DNA of 64,000 nt from Oscillospiraceae bacterium (lineage in GTDB: Bacteria; Bacillota; Clostridia; Oscillospirales; Ruminococcaceae). Shown here one piece after another: positions 34,626 through 42,929 of the stretch. The stretch lies in assembly GCA_017415165.1 (NCBI GenBank), contig JAFQIY010000049.1, positions 1 through 64,000 of the forward strand, read 5' to 3'. The notes below the pieces were generated by a model, which was not told the DNA's origin, searched no databases, and was given only the letters and a program-made list of their open reading frames with translations. The translations under genes and the position numbers were made by a program. Numbering within the stretch: position 1 is the stretch's first letter; every line of letters starts with the position of its first letter.

Positions 34626-35681
34626 TTGGAACGTAATCTTATGAAGGGCAACGAAGCTCTCGCTGAAGCCGCTATCCGTGCAGGCTGTAAGTGCTTCTTC
34701 GGTTACCCAATCACACCTCAGACTGAAATTTCCGCATACCTCGCTAAGCGCTTCAAGCAGGCAGGCGGCGTATTCCTTCAGGCTGAATCTGAAATCGCAG
34801 CTATCAATATGGTTCTCGGCGCAGCTTCCACAGGCGTGCGTGCGATGACTTCTTCATCTTCTCCCGGAATTTCCCTGAAGTCCGAGGGTATCTCCTACAT
34901 AGCAGGCTCTGACCTTCCTTGCGTTATCATCAACGTACAGAGAGGCGGCCCAGGTCTCGGCGGTATCCAGCCATCACAGGCTGACTACTGGCAGGCTACA
35001 AAGGCTCTCGGTCACGGTGACTTCCACCTTCTCGTATTTGCACCAAACTCCGTTCAGGAAATGGTTGACACAGTTACAAAGGCATTCGACCTCGCTGACG
35101 AATACCGTATGCCTGCAATGATTCTTGCTGACGGTCTCCTCGGTCAGATGATGGAGCCTGTTACATTCCCTGAGGTTACAGCAAAGGAAATAGAAAAGCC
35201 TTGGGCTGCAAACGGTCACGGCAACAAGCGTGAGCATAACATCATCAACTCCCTTTTCCTCCAGCCTGACGTGCTTGAAAAGTCCGTTAAGGACAGATTT
35301 GAGCGTTACGCTGAAATCAAGGAAAAGCACTCCGACGCTGAACTCTATATGACAGAGGACGCAGAGGTTGTTGTTACAGCTTACGGCGCTACAGCCCGTG
35401 TTGCAAAGGCTGCTGTAAATATGGCTCGTGAACAGGGTATCAAGGCAGGTCTTATCCGTCCTATCACACTCTGGCCATTCCCTGTTAAGCAGATTAACGA
35501 GGGCGCAAAGAACGCTCACACTATCATCTGTGCTGAAATGTCAATGGGACAGATGGTTGACGATATCAAGCTGGCTGTTAACTGCTCCAAGCCGGTTGAA
35601 TTCTTCGGAAGAACAGGCGGCGTAATTCCTAAGCCTTCCGAAATTCTTGATGAAATTAAGAAGTATGGAGGTGCTAAGTAA
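34626..35681 (+). CDS. vorB: 2-oxoacid:ferredoxin oxidoreductase, alpha subunit (VorB type)
   Basis: The protein (351 aa) begins with KGNEALAEAAIRAGCKCFFGYPITPQTEI, has the CoA/TPP-domain stretch SSSPGISLKSEG and the QRGGPGLGG loop. It matches the alpha subunit of four-subunit ketoacid oxidoreductases, for which the annotation is usually VorB (3-methyl-2-oxobutanoate) or KorA (2-oxoglutarate). Exact substrate preference cannot be read from sequence. The start is TTG at 34626, eight bases after AAGGAG; a GTG at 34617 overlaps that site. The stop overlaps the start of the beta subunit (TAATG). Confidence 0.93.
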   Translation: MERNLMKGNEALAEAAIRAGCKCFFGYPITPQTEISAYLAKRFKQAGGVFLQAESEIAAINMVLGAASTGVRAMTSSSSPGISLKSEGISYIAGSDLPCVIINVQRGGPGLGGIQPSQADYWQATKALGHGDFHLLVFAPNSVQEMVDTVTKAFDLADEYRMPAMILADGLLGQMMEPVTFPEVTAKEIEKPWAANGHGNKREHNIINSLFLQPDVLEKSVKDRFERYAEIKEKHSDAELYMTEDAEVVVTAYGATARVAKAAVNMAREQGIKAGLIRPITLWPFPVKQINEGAKNAHTIICAEMSMGQMVDDIKLAVNCSKPVEFFGRTGGVIPKPSEILDEIKKYGGAK

Positions 35682-36448
35682 TGGCAGTTGTATTTGAAAG
35701 ACCAAAGTCCTTTGCAGATATTCCTCTGCATTACTGCCCAGGCTGTACACACGGTATCATTCACCGTCTTGTGTGCGAGGTAATTGATGAAATGGGCATC
35801 GAGGGCGATACAATCGGTGTATGTCCTGTTGGCTGCTCCGTTATGGCTTACGACTACTTCACCTGCGATATGATTGAAGCTGCTCACGGACGTGCTCCTG
35901 CAGTTGCTACAGGTGTAAAGAGAACAAACCCTGACAAGTTCGTATTTACATATCAGGGTGACGGTGACCTTGCTGCTATCGGTACTGCTGAAACAGTTCA
36001 CGCTGCAACAAGAGGCGAAAACATCGTTGTTATCTTCGTTAACAACACTACATACGGTATGACAGGCGGCCAGATGGCTCCTACCACACTTCCTGGTCAG
36101 GTTACACAGACAACTCCTTTCGGACGTGACCCTAAGCTTATGGGTTACCCTGTAAGAGTCTGCGAAATGCTTGCAACACTGACAGGTACAGCTCTTGCAC
36201 AGAGAGTTGCCGTTGATACAGTTCCTCACATCAGAGAAGCTAAGAAGGCAATCCGTAAGGCTTTCGAAAATCAGCGTGACAAGAAGGGCTTCTCTATCGT
36301 TGAAGTTCTTTCCACTTGTCCTACAAACTGGGGTCTTTCTCCTGTTGACGCTCTCAAGCGTCTCAACGACGAGATGATTCCTTACTACCCACTCGGCGTA
36401 TACAAGGACGGCAACGCTTTCCCTGAAACTGAAAAGGAGGCTGAATAA
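35681..36448 (+). CDS. 2-oxoacid:ferredoxin oxidoreductase, beta subunit (TPP-binding)
   Basis: The protein (255 aa) contains the [4Fe-4S]/TPP region HYCPGCTHGIIHRL and the TPP-binding GDGDLAAIGTAE followed by IVVIFVNNTTYGMTGGQMAP. It forms the catalytic site that decarboxylates a 2-oxoacid to acyl-CoA with ferredoxin as acceptor. It is coupled to the alpha subunit by a TAATG overlap and precedes the gamma subunit. Confidence 0.94.
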   Translation: MAVVFERPKSFADIPLHYCPGCTHGIIHRLVCEVIDEMGIEGDTIGVCPVGCSVMAYDYFTCDMIEAAHGRAPAVATGVKRTNPDKFVFTYQGDGDLAAIGTAETVHAATRGENIVVIFVNNTTYGMTGGQMAPTTLPGQVTQTTPFGRDPKLMGYPVRVCEMLATLTGTALAQRVAVDTVPHIREAKKAIRKAFENQRDKKGFSIVEVLSTCPTNWGLSPVDALKRLNDEMIPYYPLGVYKDGNAFPETEKEAE

Positions 36449-36450
36449 TT

Positions 36451-36987
36451 ATGACACACGATATTCTCCTCGCAGGCTTCGGCGGACAGGGTATCCTTTT
36501 CGCTGGCAAAATCCTCGCTTACTCAGGTCTTATGGACAACAAGGAAGTTTCGTGGCTCCCTTCCTACGGTCCTGAAATGCGCGGCGGTACTTGTAACTGC
36601 TCCGTATGTATTTCCGATAACGAGGTTGCTTCACCTCTCGTAAACGAGCCTGAAATTCTTATTGCTATGAACACACCTTCCCTTGAAAAGTTCGTGAACA
36701 GCGTTAAGGCTGGCGGTACAATCGTTGTCGACAGCACAATGGTTGACGCAACTGTTGAGCGTACAGATGTAAACACATACTACATTCCTGCTACACAGCT
36801 TGCAACAGACAACGACCTTCCTGGCGGCGCAAACATTATCCTTCTCGGCAAGGTGTTCAAGGAAACAGGTATCGTTTCCGCAGAAACCTTCAAGAAGGCA
36901 ATCGAAAAGGTTGTGCCTGCTAAGAAGGCTGCACTCGCTGCAAACAACCTCAAGGCTGTACAGATTGGTATGGACTATAACGGTTAA
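36451..36987 (+). CDS. 2-oxoacid:ferredoxin oxidoreductase, gamma subunit
   Basis: The protein (178 aa) shows the gamma-subunit motif ILLAGFGGQGILFAGKILA and LPSYGPEMRGGTCNCSV. It completes the delta-alpha-beta-gamma order of the operon. The complex feeds reduced ferredoxin to anaerobic energy metabolism or runs in reverse for amino-acid synthesis. A strong terminator follows at 36993. Confidence 0.94.
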   Translation: MTHDILLAGFGGQGILFAGKILAYSGLMDNKEVSWLPSYGPEMRGGTCNCSVCISDNEVASPLVNEPEILIAMNTPSLEKFVNSVKAGGTIVVDSTMVDATVERTDVNTYYIPATQLATDNDLPGGANIILLGKVFKETGIVSAETFKKAIEKVVPAKKAALAANNLKAVQIGMDYNG

Positions 36988-36992
36988 AATTA

Positions 36993-37025
36993 TCACCCTT
37001 GATTTCGGTCAAGGGTGAATTTTTA
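36993..37025 (+). terminator. Terminator of the 2-oxoacid oxidoreductase operon
   Basis: A perfect 10-bp stem (tcacccttga/tcaagggtga) with a 6-nt loop and a T run. It ends where element B copy 2 begins. Confidence 0.92.
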
Positions 37026-37269
37026 TGCGACAAATAATAATCTTGAGCAGCATTGTGGAAATCTATTGAGGGAGACCCTTTTGGAAAAGGGTCGTCCCTC
37101 AAACTCCCTCCCTAAAACTTTTAATGTAATTTTTCATATAGGGCTATAGCCCTATATGAAAAATTAGACTGAAAGTCTTTGGAAAGGGGTCTGGGGAATA
37201 ACCTTTCTCCAGAAAGGTTTTCCCCAGTGGGTTTCCATAACACCTACACAGGATTATTATTTGTCGCAT
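37025..37269. repeat. Palindromic element family B, copy 2 (inverted)
   Basis: Perfect 18-bp inverted repeats bound the element (37025-37042, atgcgacaaataataatc, and 37252-37269). Inside is the reverse complement of the 3.7-kb copy: gaccctttt..aaaagggtc, a central catatagggct..agccctatatg palindrome, actgaaagt and aacctttc..gaaaggtt hairpins. It lies between the terminators of two converging genes and is the only content of this gap. Confidence 0.88.
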
Positions 37270-37302
37270 AAAAAAACCGCTTCCGAAATTAATCGGAAAC
37301 GG
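37270..37302 (-). terminator. Terminator of the aminotransferase gene
   Basis: A stem ccgcttccga/tcggaaacgg (one mismatch) is followed on the minus strand by a long U tract. Confidence 0.88.
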
Positions 37303-37311
37303 GTTGATTTT

Positions 37312-38592
37312 TTAGGCTTCGAGAAGTTTTTCCGCAGAAGCAAGTTTAAGGCTGATACAGAAGATGTTCATTGCCTGTTCAAGTTCGCTTACAGGTGGAT
37401 ATGTAGGAGCAATTCTGATGTTCTTGTCGGCTGGGTCTTTGCCGTATGGGAAGGTTGCACCTGCACCTGTGAGGACTACGCCTGCTTCTTTACAAAGCTG
37501 AACTGTTCTCTTTGCACAGCCGTCAAGTGTGTTGACAGATACAAAGTAACCGCCGTTCGGCTTGTTCCATTCGAGAATACCAAGTTCGCCGATTTCCTTG
37601 TCGAGCATATCGAGAACCATATTGAACTTCGGTGCAAGGATTTCCTTGTGCTTAGCCATATGAGCCATAATGCCGTCCATATCCTTGAAGTACTTGACGT
37701 GACGGAGCTGATTGATTTTATCGTAGCTGATGCACTGGATACCCATAAGTGCCGCAATCTGATTGATATTGTTCACGGAGCCTGCCATTACCGCAACACC
37801 TGCACCGGGGAAAGAAATCTTGGAAGTTGAAGCGAAGATGAACACCATATCTTCCTTGCCTGTCTTCTTGCACTCGTCAAGGATGTTGAGGATGCGGTCA
37901 GGAGCGTCCTTCAGGTAGTGTACGCAGTAAGCGTTGTCCCAGAAAATTCTGAAGTCCTTAGCCTTAGGGGAAAGGTTTGCAAAGCGTCTTACTGTTTCGT
38001 CGGAGTAAACAATTCCGTCAGGGTTGGAATAGAGCGGTACGCACCAGATACCCTTGATTGCTTCGTCCTCAGCAACAAGCTTTTCAACCATATCCATATC
38101 AGGACCGTCATTCTTCATTGGTACTGTAATCATTTCGATGCCGAAAGTTTCACAGATTGCAAAGTGTCTGTCGTAACCGGGTGCAGGACAAAGGAACTTT
38201 ACCTTGTCGCACTTGCCCCAAGGCTTTTCGCTGCCGTAAACGCCGTGTGTAACAGCTCTTGCAACTGTGTCGTACATAAGGGAAAGGCTGGAGTTACCGC
38301 CGATGATGATTTCATCTGTACCAACACCGAGGAGTGCACCGAAAAGCTTCTTTGCGTCAGGAATACCTGTCAGCATACCATAGTTACGGCAGTCTGTGCC
38401 GTCGTCAGCAATCATACTTGCGGAATTTGTGAAAACGTCAAACATAGGCATTGCAATGTCAAGCTGGTCAGCGCCGGGCTTACCTCTGGACATATCAAGC
38501 TTCATACCCTTTGCCTTGTACGCCTCATACTCCTTTTCGCACTCCGCCTTGAACGCGGAAAGCTGTTCCTTACTCATTTCTGTAAGCTTCAT
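37312..38592 (-). CDS. Aminotransferase class I, Aspartate-aminotransferase-like
   Basis: The protein (426 aa) is a PLP-dependent aminotransferase of the group seen as Asp_aminotransf or Aminotran_MocR. It has MSRGKPGADQLD, the cofactor stretch DNAYCVHYL, and the Schiff-base Lys region FASTSKISFPGAGVAV. The group includes aspartate aminotransferases of Gram-positive bacteria; the amino acid used is not certain. The ATG at 38592 is chosen because AAAGGGAAG lies upstream; a TTG two codons earlier is possible. It has its own terminator next to repeat B2. Confidence 0.9.
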   Translation of the reverse strand: MKLTEMSKEQLSAFKAECEKEYEAYKAKGMKLDMSRGKPGADQLDIAMPMFDVFTNSASMIADDGTDCRNYGMLTGIPDAKKLFGALLGVGTDEIIIGGNSSLSLMYDTVARAVTHGVYGSEKPWGKCDKVKFLCPAPGYDRHFAICETFGIEMITVPMKNDGPDMDMVEKLVAEDEAIKGIWCVPLYSNPDGIVYSDETVRRFANLSPKAKDFRIFWDNAYCVHYLKDAPDRILNILDECKKTGKEDMVFIFASTSKISFPGAGVAVMAGSVNNINQIAALMGIQCISYDKINQLRHVKYFKDMDGIMAHMAKHKEILAPKFNMVLDMLDKEIGELGILEWNKPNGGYFVSVNTLDGCAKRTVQLCKEAGVVLTGAGATFPYGKDPADKNIRIAPTYPPVSELEQAMNIFCISLKLASAEKLLEA

Positions 38593-38837
38593 AACCAATT
38601 CTTCCCTTTCGATTTATATTATTAACATTATATGCATTGTTCTGAAATTGTATCGTCACAAAATACAATTGTTTTTCCTACACATACAATTTTTCTTTGC
38701 AGTCTATTTTATATAATAATACAAACCGTTGATTTTTGCAAGCTTTTTTTGCTTTTCCTGCAAATTATCGCCCCTTTGAACATATCGTACTCACGTTTTG
38801 AATTACTGTGATGTGAATATTGCACTAAAACCACAGA

Positions 38838-38866
38838 TTGACAAGCTTTTCAGAATGATTTATAAT
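38838..38866 (+). promoter_or_regulatory. Consensus sigma-A promoter of dut
   Basis: TTGACA and TATAAT match consensus exactly, with a 17-bp spacer. The transcript would start near the left arm of repeat C2, which therefore lies in the 5' leader. The rest of the 38593-38837 gap is AT-rich, and I see nothing definite in it. Confidence 0.85.
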
Positions 38867-38882
38867 AGTATTTGAAGATTAA

Positions 38883-38970
38883 GTGAGGAGTGTGGAGAGT
38901 GGAGTTTGGAGTTGATAAAAATATAATTTACACAATCACTCCACACTCCACTCTCCTAACTCCACACTCT
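38883..38970. repeat. Inverted-repeat element family C, copy 2
   Basis: The left arm gtgaggagtgtggagagtgg.. (38883-38914) pairs with the right arm ..cactccactctcctaactcc (38938-38970) around an AT-rich centre. Sequence and layout match the arms at 15.05-15.28 kb. It forms a long stem in the dut 5' leader, ending just before the dut ribosome binding site. Confidence 0.85.
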
Positions 38971-38986
38971 TAAAAGAGGAGTATTT

Positions 38987-39499
38987 ATGGAACGTATCGC
39001 AAAATTTGAAAAGGTAAGCTTCGGACAGTTTGCGGAGGATTGGAGCAAGAATTTTCCTGACTGTGCCGAAGAAAAGATAAAGGAAATCTATGAGGCAATC
39101 CCATTGCCTGTCCGTGCTACGGCGGGGTCGGCGGGATACGACTTCTGCCTGCCCGACGGAATAGAACTTGCGGCTGGAGAGGGGATGCTTATCCCTACGG
39201 GTATCCGTGCGAAAATTGCTGACGGGTGGGTGCTGAATATTTACCCCAGAAGCGGTCTTGGTTTCAAGTTCCGCTTGCAGCTTGACAATACTGTTGGTAT
39301 AATTGATGCAGATTATTACAATGCGGCAAACGAAGGGCACATTATGGTCAAGGTTACAAACGACGGACGTCAGGGCAAAACGCTGTCCCTTGAACGTGGG
39401 AAAGGCTTTGCACAGGGCGTGTTCCTGCCCTTTGGGATAACCGTTGACGATGAGGCTGACGGCGAGAGAGTCGGCGGGTTTGGGAGTACGAATGTGTAA
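38987..39499 (+). CDS. dut: dUTP diphosphatase-like protein
   Basis: The protein (170 aa) has the trimeric dUTPase motifs in order: AGSAGYDF (motif 1), IYPRSGLGFKF (motif 2), NTVGIIDADYYN (motif 3), the GKGFAQGVF motif 4 and the C-terminal RVGGFGSTNV (motif 5). It hydrolyses dUTP to dUMP and prevents uracil in DNA. The N-terminal about 40 residues (with FAEDWSKNFP) are an extra extension compared with E. coli. The GAGGAG ribosome binding site follows repeat C2. Confidence 0.9.
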   Translation: MERIAKFEKVSFGQFAEDWSKNFPDCAEEKIKEIYEAIPLPVRATAGSAGYDFCLPDGIELAAGEGMLIPTGIRAKIADGWVLNIYPRSGLGFKFRLQLDNTVGIIDADYYNAANEGHIMVKVTNDGRQGKTLSLERGKGFAQGVFLPFGITVDDEADGERVGGFGSTNV

Positions 39500-39543
39500 G
39501 CGGTTGCAATTCGGTTACAAATTTTTACAATGTGGTACAATTG

Positions 39544-39572
39544 TTGAAAAGCCCCTTTTGTAGTGGTACTAT
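39544..39572 (+). promoter_or_regulatory. Sigma-A promoter of the uridine-kinase-like gene
   Basis: TTGAAA and TACTAT are separated by 17 bp, with an extended TGG before the -10. Confidence 0.65.
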
Positions 39573-39626
39573 TAAGGTAACACGACAGAAGGGGTTGCTT
39601 GTGTAATAATTTAAACGGAGGAAATT

Positions 39627-40238
39627 ATGCAGACTACAAGAATTACAGAACAAATCAAAAGCTTACTCAAACCTGACCGCACACTTATTATCGGAATTGA
39701 CGGTCTTGGCGGTGCAGGAAAAAGCACGGTTTCCGAAGCGGTATACGGACAACTTTGCAAAGACGGCTATAACGTTACCCTGCTTCACATTGACGATTTT
39801 ATTCACCCACGTTCAGTACGCTACAATGACAGCTATGCTGAGTGGGAGTGCTACTACAACATTCAATGGCGGTATGATTACCTTGTAAACGAAGTAATTC
39901 AGCCGATAAAATGTGGTGAATTCAAGGGTGCAATCGAACTTTATGACAAGGAAAATGATACATATTATCTGAGTAACGCTGACATTCCCTTGGGAAGTGT
40001 TGTTATAGTGGAGGGCGTGTTCCTGCAAAGAGAGGAACTGCGTGACCTGTTTGATTTTATGATTTACATTGATATTTCAGAGTCGGTACGACTTGAACGT
40101 GTGCTTGAACGTGACGGCTATATCGGTGACAAGGAACAGATAAAGGCTAAGTATGACAACCGCTACTTCCCTGCGGAACGTTATTACGTTGAAAAGTGTC
40201 TGCCTGCAATGAATGCGGACTACGTCATAAAGGAGTAA
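39627..40238 (+). CDS. Uridine-kinase-like P-loop kinase
   Basis: The protein (203 aa) has Walker A GIDGLGGAGKSTVSE, then the substrate Asp in LLHIDDFIHPRS, and VVIVEGVFLQRE and YIDISESVRLERVLERD. This is the phosphoribulokinase/uridine kinase fold seen in the pantothenate and uridine kinase group. The metabolite phosphorylated is unknown. The stop is four bases from the next start, so it is co-transcribed with the HAD protein. Confidence 0.87.
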   Translation: MQTTRITEQIKSLLKPDRTLIIGIDGLGGAGKSTVSEAVYGQLCKDGYNVTLLHIDDFIHPRSVRYNDSYAEWECYYNIQWRYDYLVNEVIQPIKCGEFKGAIELYDKENDTYYLSNADIPLGSVVIVEGVFLQREELRDLFDFMIYIDISESVRLERVLERDGYIGDKEQIKAKYDNRYFPAERYYVEKCLPAMNADYVIKE

Positions 40239-40241
40239 GCT

Positions 40242-40865
40242 ATGGTAAAATGGTTATTTTTTGACTTGGGCGGCACGGTTTATGATGAAACATTTTCCGA
40301 TAAACAGCGTATTGACAGACTTATTGAAAAAGCACAGCTTGATATTGCATACGATGATTTTTATGCTGAAATGCAGAAATCGGCGGCAGAATTTGCACAG
40401 TCACCCTTTGGTGCAGCACGCAAAAAGCTTGGAATTGAGGAAAACGTGCCTTACTCAAATGAGAAAGAAATTCTTTATCCCAACGCTGTTGAGGTTATCA
40501 GAAAGCTTTCGGAAAAATATAAGCTTGGTATCATTGCAAATCAGCCGCCCAACACAGCTGAACGGCTAAAAAACGACGGATTGTATGACTTGTTTCAAAT
40601 CTGCTTGCTGTCGGAATGTGTGAACCTGTTCAAGCCTGACACGGCTTTCTTTAAGCGTGCGTTTGAAGAAACGGGCTGTCAACCGTATGAAGCAGTAATG
40701 ATTGGCGACAGACTTGATAATGACGTTTTCCCTGCAAAAAGCGTGGGAATGAAAACTGTGAGAATTGTGCAGGGACTTTATTCCGTTCAGCGTGCTTCGC
40801 GAGATGAGTATGCGGCTGATTATGAGATCGGAAAGCTTGAGGAATTGCTCTGCCTGAAATTTTAG
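40242..40865 (+). CDS. HAD-superfamily hydrolase
   Basis: The protein (207 aa) starts with WLFFDLGGTVYDETF, the HAD motif I with the nucleophile Asp. The second Asp of the DxD pattern is Gly (DLGGT). Motif II is GIIANQP, and motif IV is MIGDRLDNDVFPAKSVGMKTV. The latter two fit small-molecule phosphatases. The missing second Asp reduces or alters phosphatase activity in some relatives. It follows the uridine-kinase-like gene by four bases and is likely coupled to it. Confidence 0.85.
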   Translation: MVKWLFFDLGGTVYDETFSDKQRIDRLIEKAQLDIAYDDFYAEMQKSAAEFAQSPFGAARKKLGIEENVPYSNEKEILYPNAVEVIRKLSEKYKLGIIANQPPNTAERLKNDGLYDLFQICLLSECVNLFKPDTAFFKRAFEETGCQPYEAVMIGDRLDNDVFPAKSVGMKTVRIVQGLYSVQRASRDEYAADYEIGKLEELLCLKF

Positions 40866-40896
40866 TCGTACCAATAAAATTATTTTCAAAAACCCC

Positions 40897-40925
40897 TTGC
40901 AATCTGCAAAAAAATGTGGTATAAT
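40897..40925 (+). promoter_or_regulatory. Sigma-A promoter of the nusA-infB operon
   Basis: TTGCAA and TATAAT are separated by 17 bp with TGG before the -10, about 79 bp before rimP. Confidence 0.8.
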
Positions 40926-40945
40926 AATTGCAACAGAATAAGATG

Positions 40946-40979
40946 CACAAAAGACCGAGAACCTTCTCGGTCTTTTGTG
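40946..40979 (+). promoter_or_regulatory. Leader hairpin before rimP
   Basis: A 14-15-bp perfect stem (acaaaagaccgaga with tctcggtcttttgt) and a 4-nt loop lie about 20 bases after the expected transcript start. T residues in the 3' arm could give a weak termination or pause signal. NusA-dependent attenuation of this operon is possible. Confidence 0.65.
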
Positions 40980-41003
40980 TTGTATTCGGAAAGGAAGGAT
41001 TGA

Positions 41004-41516
41004 ATGGCTGGTAAAAAAGGCGGCAACACTGTGGCTAAGGTTTATGATATTGCGAAGCCGATTGCTGACTCGCTGGGGCTGAAAATTTGGGACGTTACTT
41101 TCGAAAAGGAAGGTGCAATGTGGTTTCTGAAGGTGCTTATTGACAAGATTGACGGGGCACTTGATATGGACGACTGCGAGGCTATGACACGTCCGCTTTC
41201 TAAGGCGCTGGACGAGGCTGACCCGATTGAACAGAATTATATGCTGGAGGTTGGCTCCCCAGGTTTGGGACGTGACCTGAAAAAGCCTGAGCACTTTGAG
41301 GAATTTCTGGAGTGTCCCGTAAGAATACGCTACATCCGTGAAACTGACGGACAGAAGGAATTCATTGCTATTCTTAAAGGCTATGACAAGGACAGCATTT
41401 CCGTTATCACTGAGGAGGGCGACAAGGAGATTGCGATTTCCGAGACGGCTTTCATAAGGCTGTTTGATGATGACGATGATGAGCTTTTCGCTGATGATGG
41501 TGACGATGAAGAATAA
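41004..41516 (+). CDS. rimP: Ribosome maturation factor RimP
   Basis: The protein (170 aa) has the RimP N-domain motifs LKVLIDKIDGALDMDDCE and YMLEVGSPGLGRDLKKPEHF, then a small Sm-like C-terminal domain. It is needed for 30S subunit maturation. It ends in a long acidic tail (DDDDDELFADDGDDEE). It is the first gene of the nusA-infB operon, the normal position. Confidence 0.95.
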   Translation: MAGKKGGNTVAKVYDIAKPIADSLGLKIWDVTFEKEGAMWFLKVLIDKIDGALDMDDCEAMTRPLSKALDEADPIEQNYMLEVGSPGLGRDLKKPEHFEEFLECPVRIRYIRETDGQKEFIAILKGYDKDSISVITEEGDKEIAISETAFIRLFDDDDDELFADDGDDEE

Positions 41517-41580
41517 TTGCGGCAACAATTTAAATTTATATAGAAAACCATTTGAACACATTTAGGAGGAATTCATAAAA

Positions 41581-42627
41581 ATGAACAAGGAATTTTTTGA
41601 GGCGCTCGAACTGCTGGCGCAGGAAAACGGCATACCTATGGAAACTCTCGTTGAAAAGATTGAACAGGGTATTGCAAGGGCAGTTAAGAAGGAGTATCCC
41701 GATTGTGAAAACTATCACGTAAAGATTGATATGGACAAGAAAAAGCTTGAAGTTTGTCTGATGAGAACTGTTGTTGATGATGAGCCGCTTGATATGAGCG
41801 AAATTCACATTGACGAGGCAATTGCTACCTGCACAAAGCGTGCTAAGGTTGGCGACGTTGTTCCTTTCAAGCTTTCTACAGCAAAGTTCGGACGTGTTGC
41901 GGCTCAGAATGCTAAGCAGGCTATCAGAACAGAACTCAAGGGCTTTGAGCGTGCGAAGTACATCAATCAGTTCGACAGCAAGGTTCAGGAGGCTGTTTCC
42001 GCAACAGTTCAGAGAATTGAACCTGAGAGCGGCAACGCTACATTGACAATTGACAAGAACGAGGTTTATCTGTTCAAGAATGAACAAATTCCGGGCGAGG
42101 TACTTAAAGAGGGCGATATTGTCAAGCTTTACGTTGTTGATATCATCAACCGTGAAAGACGTCCTATGGTTAAGGTTTCCCGTACACACAAGGACCTTGT
42201 AAAGCGCCTTTTTGAGCTTGAAATTCCTGAGATTTATGACGGTACTGTTGAAGTAAAGGCTATCTCCCGTGAGGCAGGCTCAAGAACAAAGATTGCGGTT
42301 TGGTCAAAGGATAAGAACGTTGACCCTGTAGGCTCCTGTATCGGTCCTAAGCACAGCCGTATTCAGAACATTGTAAATGAGCTTAACGGCGAAAAGATTG
42401 ACATTATCATCTATGATGAAGACCCTGCTGTTTTCATTGCACACGCACTTGCTCCTGCTGAGGTTCTCAGCGTTACCGTTGAGGAAGGCGAGCAGAAATC
42501 CTGCACAGTTGTTGTACCAAACAATCAGCTTTCTCTTGCAATCGGCAACAAGGGTCAGAATGCTAAGCTTGCTGCAAGACTTACAGGCTTCAAGATTGAT
42601 ATCAAGCCTGAAAATCCCGTTGACTGA
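41581..42627 (+). CDS. nusA: Transcription factor NusA
   Basis: The protein (348 aa) contains the N-terminal RNA polymerase-binding domain (about 1-125, KEFFEALELLAQENGIP), an S1 domain (about 130-200), and two KH domains (CIGPKHSRIQNIVNELNGEK and SLAIGNKGQNAKLAARLTG). It controls pausing, termination and antitermination. It lacks the acidic repeats of the E. coli protein, as usual in Firmicutes. The ribosome binding site AGGAGG is strong. Confidence 0.96.
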   Translation: MNKEFFEALELLAQENGIPMETLVEKIEQGIARAVKKEYPDCENYHVKIDMDKKKLEVCLMRTVVDDEPLDMSEIHIDEAIATCTKRAKVGDVVPFKLSTAKFGRVAAQNAKQAIRTELKGFERAKYINQFDSKVQEAVSATVQRIEPESGNATLTIDKNEVYLFKNEQIPGEVLKEGDIVKLYVVDIINRERRPMVKVSRTHKDLVKRLFELEIPEIYDGTVEVKAISREAGSRTKIAVWSKDKNVDPVGSCIGPKHSRIQNIVNELNGEKIDIIIYDEDPAVFIAHALAPAEVLSVTVEEGEQKSCTVVVPNNQLSLAIGNKGQNAKLAARLTGFKIDIKPENPVD

Positions 42628-42642
42628 TAAGGTCGTGATTTA

Positions 42643-42915
42643 ATGGCGGGTATAAAGAAAACACCTATGAGAATGTGCCTCGGCTGCAATGAAATGAAGC
42701 CTAAAAAGGAGCTTATCCGTGCGGTGAAATCTCCTGAGGGCGAAATTTCAATGGACCTGACAGGCAAGAAGTCAGGCAGAGGTGCTTATATATGCAGGAG
42801 TGCGGAATGCTTCCGCTTGGCACGCAAGGCAAGGCGGTTTGAAAAAGCTTTTTCCTGTCAGATTTCCGAAGAAGTCTACGACGCTATGGAAAAGGAGCTG
42901 AAGTTTGAAAATTAA
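42643..42915 (+). CDS. rnpM: RNase P modulator RnpM (YlxR)
   Basis: The protein (90 aa) has the YlxR signature MRMCLGCNEMKPKKELIRAV and SGRGAYICRSAECFRLARK. YlxR/RnpM binds RNase P RNA and lowers its activity in B. subtilis. It lies 15 bp after nusA. The stop is followed by a palindrome and the structured region before ylxQ. Confidence 0.93.
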   Translation: MAGIKKTPMRMCLGCNEMKPKKELIRAVKSPEGEISMDLTGKKSGRGAYICRSAECFRLARKARRFEKAFSCQISEEVYDAMEKELKFEN

Positions 42916-42929
42916 TTTTCAAACTAAGA

